The translations under genes and the position numbers were made by a program. From the NCBI RefSeq assembly GCF_007644045.2, contig NZ_VMDW02000142.1, forward strand, positions 1 through 32,081: a stretch of DNA of 32,081 nucleotides. Direction: 5' to 3'. The notes beneath the pieces were generated by a model that saw nothing but the letters and a program-made list of their open reading frames with translations, was not told the DNA's origin and searched no databases. Shown in pieces: positions 27,181-32,081 of this stretch. Each line of letters opens with the position of its first letter. The stretch's first letter is position 1. The stretch is from Vogesella urethralis (GTDB lineage: Bacteria; Pseudomonadota; Gammaproteobacteria; Burkholderiales; Chromobacteriaceae).

Positions 27181-27210
27181 AAGCGCCAACCGCAAGGTTG
27201 GCGCTTTTTT
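27181..27210 (+). terminator. Terminator of purL
   Basis: AAGCGCCAACC-GCAA-GGTTGGCGCTT has perfect 11-bp arms and then a run of six T. Confidence 0.92.
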
Positions 27211-27405
27211 CTTGCAGCTGGCGGCTCGTCGGTGCGCTGTCTGGCTATGCGGCATGAAGATAGCTCGCTGGTCGCGGCACCGGCTGGACGCAAAGGCCTT
27301 GGCACGCTGCGCCAATTGCAATAAGTTGGCAGGGGGCATGGCTTGTTGCATCATGCTGCCCACCGCGTTGTAGCGTCAGCCCGCCTTGCCTGAGAGTAGC
27401 CCGAT

Positions 27406-28308
27406 ATGCTGTATCCGCCTCCCGTTCTCCGTATCCGCCCGGCAGCGTTCCTGTGTTGGCCGCGTGTGCGGCAAGCCTTGTTGCTGGCGCTGCTGGGCTG
27501 GCTGTCTGCCATTGCCGTGCTGCTTGCAACGACCCAACCCGGGGTGCCGGCATCGAATGCGCTGTCGTTGGGTGCGCTGGGCGAGCTGATCAACCTGCTG
27601 ACGCTGCTATTCCTGTTCTGGGTGGTGCAGTGTGCCCATATCAACCGCCGTGCCTATGTAATGTTGTCGGCCGGGTTGTTCCTGTGGCTGAGCGGGGGAA
27701 CGATCGACCTGCTGGATGAGTATTGCTGGCAGCCGTCGTGGTTGGGTCTGGCGGAAGACGGCTTTCGCAGTAGCGGCATGGCGCTGGTAGTGGCTGGCTG
27801 CGTACAGGTGATGCGCCAGATGTGCGACGTATATGGGCAGATGGCCGCGCAAGCCATGTCCGATGAGCTGACCCGGCTGCCAAACCGGCGCTATTTCCGG
27901 CAAATGCTGAACAAACAATGGCTGCCGGGTAGCGCGATGCTGATGATCGACCTGGATCACTTCAAGCGTATCAACGATGGCGGTGGTCACGATGTCGGTG
28001 ACCGGGTGTTGCAGGATTTTGCCGGCCTGCTGCACGCGCAGTGCCCGCCAGGTGGGCATGTGGCCAGGCTGGGTGGCGAGGAGTTTGTCATGCTGGTGCG
28101 GGGCGATGCTGACGAAGCGATGCGGGTAGCCGAAGCAATCAGGGCGGCGGCCGCCGCCTCGTGCACGGCAGATGGCGTTCACTACACCGCCAGCATCGGG
28201 CTGGCTGTATGGCAGCAGGGCGAGGCCGTGGGGGAGATGATGCGCCGGGCTGACCAGGCCTTGTACCGGGCAAAAGAGATGGGGCGCAATCGGGTGGAAG
28301 TGGCGTAG
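27406..28308 (+). CDS. Membrane-bound GGDEF diguanylate cyclase
   Basis: This 300-residue protein is predicted to make cyclic di-GMP from two GTP at the inner membrane. The N-terminal half has about four hydrophobic segments (residues 22-42, 56-75, 80-100 and 122-140) forming a small membrane sensor without a named domain. The GGDEF domain starts at DELTRLPNRRYF (about 155) and continues through MLMIDLDHFKRIND, the active-site RLGGEEFVML (GGEEF at 223-227) and YRAKEMGRNRVE, so it looks catalytically competent. The inhibitory RxxD site normally five residues before GGEEF is absent (PPGGHVAR). The Shine-Dalgarno before the ATG is weak. It is a single gene between purL and tRNA-Leu; no partner EAL protein is seen. 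Confidence 0.88.
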   Translation: MLYPPPVLRIRPAAFLCWPRVRQALLLALLGWLSAIAVLLATTQPGVPASNALSLGALGELINLLTLLFLFWVVQCAHINRRAYVMLSAGLFLWLSGGTIDLLDEYCWQPSWLGLAEDGFRSSGMALVVAGCVQVMRQMCDVYGQMAAQAMSDELTRLPNRRYFRQMLNKQWLPGSAMLMIDLDHFKRINDGGGHDVGDRVLQDFAGLLHAQCPPGGHVARLGGEEFVMLVRGDADEAMRVAEAIRAAAAASCTADGVHYTASIGLAVWQQGEAVGEMMRRADQALYRAKEMGRNRVEVA

Positions 28309-28383
28309 GGCAGGGCGGCATGGCCATACGCTGGCAGCGGGAACTTCCCGCTGCGCGCTGCTTTCCAAGCAGCAATGACAAAA

Positions 28384-28411
28384 GCGCCTGATCTTTTACA
28401 GAGTCAGGCGC
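28384..28411 (-). terminator. Terminator of tRNA-Leu
   Basis: GCGCCTGA (28384-28391) pairs with TCAGGCGC (28404-28411). On the minus strand the stem is followed by TTTTG, 12 bp after the tRNA 3' end. Confidence 0.75.
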
Positions 28412-28422
28412 CAGTCAGAGAG

Positions 28423-28507
28423 TGGTGCGAAAGGAGAGACTCGAACTCTCACGCCGCGAGGCGCTGGAACCTAAATCCAGTGCGTCTACCAATTCCGCCA
28501 CTTTCGC
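28423..28507 (-). tRNA. leuT-UAG: tRNA-Leu (anticodon UAG)
   Basis: This 85-nt minus-strand gene starts GCGAAAGTGGCGGAATTGG and ends CTTTCGCACCA, so the acceptor stem pairs over seven bases and CCA is encoded. The D-arm has GGTAGACGC. The anticodon stem CTGGA/TCCAG encloses the loop TTTAGGT, giving anticodon TAG that reads CUA/CUN leucine. A long variable arm (CGCCTCGCGGCG) is diagnostic for class II tRNAs, and the T-arm is GAGAG-TTCGAGT-CTCTC. A promoter lies about 30 bp upstream and a terminator directly downstream, so it is a single-gene unit. Confidence 0.97.
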
Positions 28508-28538
28508 ACGCTCGGCATTGCTGCCGTCGAGGTGGTGC

Positions 28539-28567
28539 ATAATAGAACAGGCAGCATCATTTGGCAA
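28539..28567 (-). promoter_or_regulatory. Promoter of tRNA-Leu
   Basis: On the minus strand TTGCCA (28567-28562), a 17-bp spacer and TATTAT (28544-28539) form a good sigma-70 promoter, 31 bp before the mature tRNA 5' end. Confidence 0.7.
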
Positions 28568-28666
28568 GTATCGATATCAAATAGCATCGTGGTGGAACTT
28601 ATGTAACAATATGTAGTCCATGACAATTGTAGTCCCCACATAACACGCGCGAGGAGAATCGTCGCC

Positions 28667-29356
28667 ATGCAACCGAACCTTCACACTGCTTACAAAACCA
28701 CCGCGTACAGCGGCGCAAGCCACAAGGTTCTTCGTAATACCTACGGCCTGCTGGCCCTGTCCATGGTGCCCACCGTCATCGGCGGCGCCATCGGTGCCAA
28801 TATGAGCTTTGCCTTCATGGCCGGCAGCCCCATCATGAGCGTCCTAATCATGATGGCCGTGATTTACGGCCTGATGTTTGCCGTACAAGCCAACCGCAAC
28901 AATGCGCTGGGCGTGCCGCTGATGCTGGTTTTTACCTTCGCCATGGGCCTGATGCTGGGGCCGTTGCTGCAAGTGGCACTGAAGCTGTCCAATGGCGCAC
29001 AGCTGATCATGGTAGCGGGCGGCGGTACCGCAGCCGTGTTTGCCGTCATGGCGGGCATTGCCACCACCACCAAACGCGATCTGTCCGGCATGGGCAAGTT
29101 CCTGACCGTTGGCGCCGTGGTGCTGATGGTGGCCGTACTGGCCAACATCTTCCTGCAGCTGCCGGCGCTGGCACTGACCATCTCCGCCGCGTTTGTGCTG
29201 TTCAGCTCGCTGATGATTCTGTGGGAAGTGAAAAACGTGGTTGATGGTGGAGAGACCAGCTACATCTCTGCCGCGCTGGGTATCTACATCAGCATCTACA
29301 ACCTGTTTACCAGCTTGCTGCACCTGCTGATGGCTTTTGCAGGCGATCGCGACTAA
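28667..29356 (+). CDS. Bax inhibitor-1 family inner-membrane protein (YccA/YbhL-like)
   Basis: This 229-residue membrane protein of the BI-1/TMBIM family has about seven hydrophobic segments covering residues 25-225. The N-terminal TAYSGASHKVLRNTYGLLALSM and the LGIYISIYNLFTSLLHLL near the end are family blocks. YccA of E. coli is known to interact with and restrain the protease FtsH; other members behave as pH-dependent calcium leak channels. Which applies here cannot be told. A strong ribosome binding site (GAGGAG) lies ten bases before the ATG. Single gene with a clear terminator. Confidence 0.9.
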   Translation: MQPNLHTAYKTTAYSGASHKVLRNTYGLLALSMVPTVIGGAIGANMSFAFMAGSPIMSVLIMMAVIYGLMFAVQANRNNALGVPLMLVFTFAMGLMLGPLLQVALKLSNGAQLIMVAGGGTAAVFAVMAGIATTTKRDLSGMGKFLTVGAVVLMVAVLANIFLQLPALALTISAAFVLFSSLMILWEVKNVVDGGETSYISAALGIYISIYNLFTSLLHLLMAFAGDRD

Positions 29357-29382
29357 ACAGACTGCCAAGCATTGCAATCGAC

Positions 29383-29410
29383 AAACGCCGGCCTTTGCCG
29401 GCGTTTTTGT
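29383..29410 (+). terminator. Terminator of the BI-1 family gene
   Basis: AAACGCCGGC-CTTT-GCCGGCGTTT has 10-bp arms followed by TTGTTT. It is nearly symmetrical and may work on both strands. Confidence 0.85.
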
Positions 29411-29439
29411 TTGCCGCCATCTGTGAAAACGTACATAAT
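29411..29439 (+). promoter_or_regulatory. Candidate promoter of rmuC
   Basis: TTGCCG (29411-29416), a 17-bp spacer and CATAAT (29434-29439) lie 30 bp before the rmuC ATG. Confidence 0.5.
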
Positions 29440-29468
29440 CAAACCATCCATTTCACAGGCATAACGCC

Positions 29469-31073
29469 ATGCTCGATATTGTCATCAGTGCCTTCCTGGC
29501 CGCCGGCGCAAGCGGCGGCGCCGTCTGGCTATGGCTGAAGCCGCAGCGGGATGCTGCTTATTTGCAGGGCAGGGCGGAAGTGGAGCTGGAGCTGGCGCAG
29601 CTGCAAGGCCAGTGGCAGCACGCCCGCGAGCAGCGGCAGCAGCTACAGCAACGGGAAGCCGACACCCGCCTGGCGCTGGATGACACACGTCAGCAACTGG
29701 CGGACAGCCAGCAGAAGCTGGCCAGCCTGGCCAGCCACCTGCAACGCGTGCCAGACCTGGAGCAACGGCTGCGCGACAAAGACCAGCAGTTGGCCGCATT
29801 GCAGCAACAGCTGGCGGGGCAGGGGGCACGCCTGGCTGCCAGCGAAGAGCAGGGGCGGCAACTGGACCGCATTCTGCAAGAACGCGGCCAACTACAAGTG
29901 CGCCTGGCAGATTTGCAGCAGGAATACACCCAGCTGCAGCTTGATCGCCAGCAACTGCAAACGCTGCTGGAGCAGGAGCGGCAGCAGGCTGCCGATAAGC
30001 TAGCCTTGCTCGGCGAAGCGCGCGAAAGCCTGAGCCAGCAGTTCAAGCTGCTGGCCAGTGACATCCTGGAAGAAAAAAGCCAACGATTCACCGAACAGAA
30101 CCGCCAGCACCTGGGGCAGCTGCTGGGCCCTATGCACGAGCGCCTGCAGGCATTCGGCAAGCTGGTGCAAGACACCTACGACAAAGACAGCAAGGAGCGC
30201 CTGAGCCTGGAGCATGAGCTGCGCCGCTTGCAGCAACTCAACACCCAGCTCAACCAGGATGCCGTCGCGTTGACCAACGCCTTGACCGGCAGCAACAACA
30301 AGACCCAAGGGAATTGGGGCGAAATGGTGCTGGAGAAAGTGCTTGAAAGCTCGGGCCTGATGCGTGATCGCGAGTACCGCGTACAGGTGTCCGACCACGT
30401 CGAGCAACACGATGGCAGCCAGCGCCGATACCAGCCGGACGTCGTGATCGACCTGCCGGAAAACAAGCAACTGGTGATCGATGCCAAGGTATCCCTGAAC
30501 GCCTACGTGCGTTACACCGCCAGCAGCGACCCCACCCAGCAGGATGCCGAACTCAAAGCACACATTGCCTCGCTTCGGCAACACATCCGCACGCTGGCCG
30601 ACAAGCGCTACCAGGACCTGTACAAGCTGAACACGCTGGACTTCGTGTTCATGTTCATTCCGGTAGAGCCGGCCTATCTGCTAGCCGTACAGCACGACAT
30701 GAGCCTGTTCAGCGAAGCCTTCGAGCGCCGTATCATGATCGTTGGCCCCAGCACCTTGCTGGCCACGCTACGCACCGTTGCCAGCATCTGGCGCTACGAG
30801 TACCAAAACCGTAATGCGCAGGAAATTGCCCGCCAAGGCGGAGCCATGTATGACAAACTGGCCAGTCTGGCGGAAAGCCTGGATAAAATGGGCCGCCAGA
30901 TCAGCCTGCTGCAAGACAGCCACCAGCAGACACTGCGCCAACTCAGCACCGGCAGCGGCAACCTGATGGGGCGGGCAGAGCGGCTGCGCAAACTCGGCGC
31001 CAAAACCAGCAAGCAGCTGCCGGCACACCTGCTGGACGAGCAAGAAGAAATCAGCCCGGAAAATCCGCAATAA
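29469..31073 (+). CDS. rmuC: DNA recombination protein RmuC
   Basis: RmuC limits inversions at short inverted repeats and has a PD-(D/E)xK-like nuclease core. The 534-residue protein has one N-terminal membrane segment (about 3-23) and a very Gln/Leu-rich coiled coil (about 30-235) with many QQL/QLQ heptad-like runs. The RmuC domain (about 245-480) contains GNWGEMVLEKVLESSGL, QPDVVIDLPENKQLVIDAKVSLNAY (acidic/Lys nuclease-like motif, in parts), LDFVFMFIPVEPAYL and IVGPSTLLATLRTV. The polar tail is not conserved. The length is typical. A promoter-like element lies upstream, and a small ORF follows after 64 bp. Confidence 0.94.
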   Translation: MLDIVISAFLAAGASGGAVWLWLKPQRDAAYLQGRAEVELELAQLQGQWQHAREQRQQLQQREADTRLALDDTRQQLADSQQKLASLASHLQRVPDLEQRLRDKDQQLAALQQQLAGQGARLAASEEQGRQLDRILQERGQLQVRLADLQQEYTQLQLDRQQLQTLLEQERQQAADKLALLGEARESLSQQFKLLASDILEEKSQRFTEQNRQHLGQLLGPMHERLQAFGKLVQDTYDKDSKERLSLEHELRRLQQLNTQLNQDAVALTNALTGSNNKTQGNWGEMVLEKVLESSGLMRDREYRVQVSDHVEQHDGSQRRYQPDVVIDLPENKQLVIDAKVSLNAYVRYTASSDPTQQDAELKAHIASLRQHIRTLADKRYQDLYKLNTLDFVFMFIPVEPAYLLAVQHDMSLFSEAFERRIMIVGPSTLLATLRTVASIWRYEYQNRNAQEIARQGGAMYDKLASLAESLDKMGRQISLLQDSHQQTLRQLSTGSGNLMGRAERLRKLGAKTSKQLPAHLLDEQEEISPENPQ

Positions 31074-31137
31074 TTCTTGCCATCCGGTGACGTGTCATCT
31101 ACAAAGAAATCAGGCAGCAGAAAGGAGGGAGCAAACC

Positions 31138-31278
31138 ATGGAATCGCTAGTGTTGTTGTTAATGATTGCAGTAAGTGTTGCGCTCTTTAGCCGTAAAGCG
31201 TCTGTCCTGAAGCGAGCACGCATCCACGTGCGCCCGCAAACCCCGGCCTACCGCCGGCAACGCTCCGACCTTTACTAA
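31138..31278 (+). CDS. Small membrane peptide (46 residues), uncharacterised
   Basis: The ATG at 31138 has an excellent AAAGGAGG ribosome binding site nine bases upstream, which decides the start over an earlier in-frame ATG at 31087. The product has a hydrophobic helix (residues 4-17, SLVLLLMIAVSVAL) followed by a strongly basic tail (RKASVLKRARIHVRPQ) and ends RQRSDLY. One membrane segment with a positive-inside tail suggests a single-span inner-membrane microprotein. I recognise no family. It lies just after rmuC and before a terminator, so it may be the last gene of that unit. Confidence 0.55.
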   Translation: MESLVLLLMIAVSVALFSRKASVLKRARIHVRPQTPAYRRQRSDLY

Positions 31279-31360
31279 TGCCTTGTGGTGTTTGGAATGA
31301 AGTAGTTTGCACGCAGTTAGCAGTATCGTCAGACGAACCTTAGTTTTATTCACCCCAACA

Positions 31361-31386
31361 CAAAGCCGGCCCGATGGCCGGCTTTG
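31361..31386. terminator. Terminator between the small ORF and the solute-binding gene
   Basis: CAAAGCCGGCC-CGAT-GGCCGGCTTTG has perfect 11-bp arms. It sits between convergent genes and can serve both, although its T-runs are short. Confidence 0.75.
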
Positions 31387-31397
31387 TCATGTCAATG

Positions 31398-31970
31398 CTA
31401 GTCCGCAGCGGCTTGCTGGAAGGCTTCAATCAGTCCGGCAGGCGTCCCTTTGGCAAAGGCGGCATATAGCGAGCCATCCAGCCCAACCAGCGGCAGCAGC
31501 CTTTGCACACTGGCCGAGCTGTGCCCCAGCGCTTGCAACTTCGTGTACAGCCCGATTTCAGTCGAGGCAATCAGGTCACAGCGCCCATTGATGAACTTGT
31601 TGACGTTTTGCGTGCCATCCGATGCCAACTCCAGCCGGGTAAAACCCGCGCCTTGCAAGAAAGCTTGCCGATAATCGTTGGCCAGGACGCAAACCGAGGC
31701 AAGTCGTGCGGCATCCATATTGTTGACCCGCAAGTCCCGACCATCAGCAAGCTTGAAGAAATACACCGGGTAGTCCGCTAGCTTGACGGGGAAATCAAAT
31801 AGCACCTCACGCTCGGCTGTTCGGCCAATCGGGAAAATCAGGGTGCCAGGTTTGGCGCGCGCCTCCTGCAAGGCTCTGGACCACGGCAGCACCTGGATGC
31901 GACTGCGCGGAATGCCCAGCTTGTCCAGTACCCGATACAGCCTGGTGCCGGTCTGGTGGTTCTGACAACG
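31398..31970 (-). pseudogene. 5'-truncated periplasmic solute-binding protein (SBP family 3-like)
   Basis: The frame is open from after an in-frame TAG (31973-31971) to the stop at 31398, about 190 residues. It reads TRLYRVLDKLGIPRSRIQVLPWSRALQEARAKPG (in parts), then GTLIFPIGRTAERE, VCVLANDYRQAFLQ, NVNKFINGRCDLIAS and GLIEAFQQAAAD. This is the pattern of ABC-transporter-type extracellular solute-binding proteins of about 250-280 residues. The signal peptide and the first 60-70 residues are missing, and no ATG precedes the conserved part; only GTG (31892) is available, inside the domain. Upstream sequence is non-coding, so the 5' end was probably lost by rearrangement. The protein is unlikely to be exported or functional. 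Confidence 0.65.
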
Positions 31971-31994
31971 CTAATGAACCCGGTTAACACCGAA

Positions 31995-32010
31995 AAAGCC
32001 CCCTCTGGGG
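31995..32010 (-). terminator. Terminator of a minus-strand gene beyond the window
   Basis: On the minus strand CCCC-AGA-GGGG is followed by GCTTTTTCGG. The stem is short but the T-run is good. Confidence 0.45.
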
Positions 32011-32020
32011 TTTAGTATTT

Positions 32021-32049
32021 ACGTCGTATAATTCGGCCTTATGTAAAAC
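32021..32049 (+). other. dif-like sequence (possible Xer recombination site)
   Basis: ACGTCGTATAA (32021-32031), a 7-bp spacer TTCGGCC and TTATGTAAAAC (32039-32049) resemble XerC and XerD arms (consensus-like ACTTCGTATAA and TTATGTTAAAT, from memory) at 10/11 and 9/11 positions. Known sites have 6-8 bp spacers. The same bases contain a TATAAT that could simply be a promoter -10, although no -35 is visible. Confidence 0.25.
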
Positions 32050-32058
32050 GCATCGGAC

Positions 32059-32078
32059 ATGGCGTTGTCTAACGCCAT
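32059..32078. repeat. Inverted repeat at right edge
   Basis: ATGGCGTT (32059-32066), GTCT and AACGCCAT (32071-32078) have perfect 8-bp arms. The context is cut by the window end. Confidence 0.35.
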
Positions 32079-32081
32079 AGG

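Overview
The window joins two kinds of DNA. From about 11.8 kb to the right end it is GC-rich chromosome with housekeeping genes typical of a betaproteobacterium. The class Ia ribonucleotide reductase, the rluD-pgeF pair, bamD, purL, rmuC and a PII protein with Tyr51 all fit the Neisseriales, probably Chromobacteriaceae. The genus is an inference and was not tested. From 1 to about 11,810 the DNA is much more AT-rich and is best read as the right-hand part of a Tn7-like transposon.

Transposon (1-11,810, left end outside the window): an operon on the minus strand encodes TnsA, TnsB, TnsC and the start of a TniQ/TnsD-type target selector, each overlapping the next by a few bases. To its right lie a small XRE repressor with operator-like palindromes, a gene-free stretch of about 0.9 kb with several inverted repeats and an IS3-like orfA remnant, and then a compact plus-strand cassette. 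The cassette encodes a controller-type (C-protein) regulator, an SPPY-motif DNA methyltransferase, a phosphoribosyltransferase-like protein, an ORC/CDC6-like AAA ATPase and a protein I do not recognise. The four genes after the regulator are separated by only 3-12 bp and look like one operon. No restriction nuclease is recognisable. I infer a multi-gene anti-phage or conflict system, possibly undescribed as a set. The proposed right end (5'-TGTAGTC on the minus strand, with two TnsB-site-like repeats) lies 33 bp beyond the nrdB stop codon. This resembles the geometry of Tn7 downstream of glmS.

Chromosome, left to right: nrdB and nrdA (minus) are separated by a frameshifted secreted-protein gene that is flanked on both sides by the same composite repeat. 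Upstream of nrdA are an NrdR-box-like site and three DnaA-box-like 9-mers. Next come pgeF/yfiH and rluD (minus, overlapping), a Tat-exported PhoX phosphatase (plus), bamD (plus), a glnB/glnK PII gene (minus) divergent from purL (plus), a membrane GGDEF diguanylate cyclase (plus), tRNA-Leu(UAG) (minus) with a clear promoter and terminator, a Bax-inhibitor-1 family membrane protein (plus), rmuC (plus), a 46-residue membrane peptide (plus) and a 5'-truncated solute-binding protein (minus). A dif-like sequence lies near the right edge. Clear intrinsic terminators follow phoX, bamD, purL, tRNA-Leu, the BI-1 gene and the 46-residue ORF. I saw no rRNA genes and no CRISPR array.
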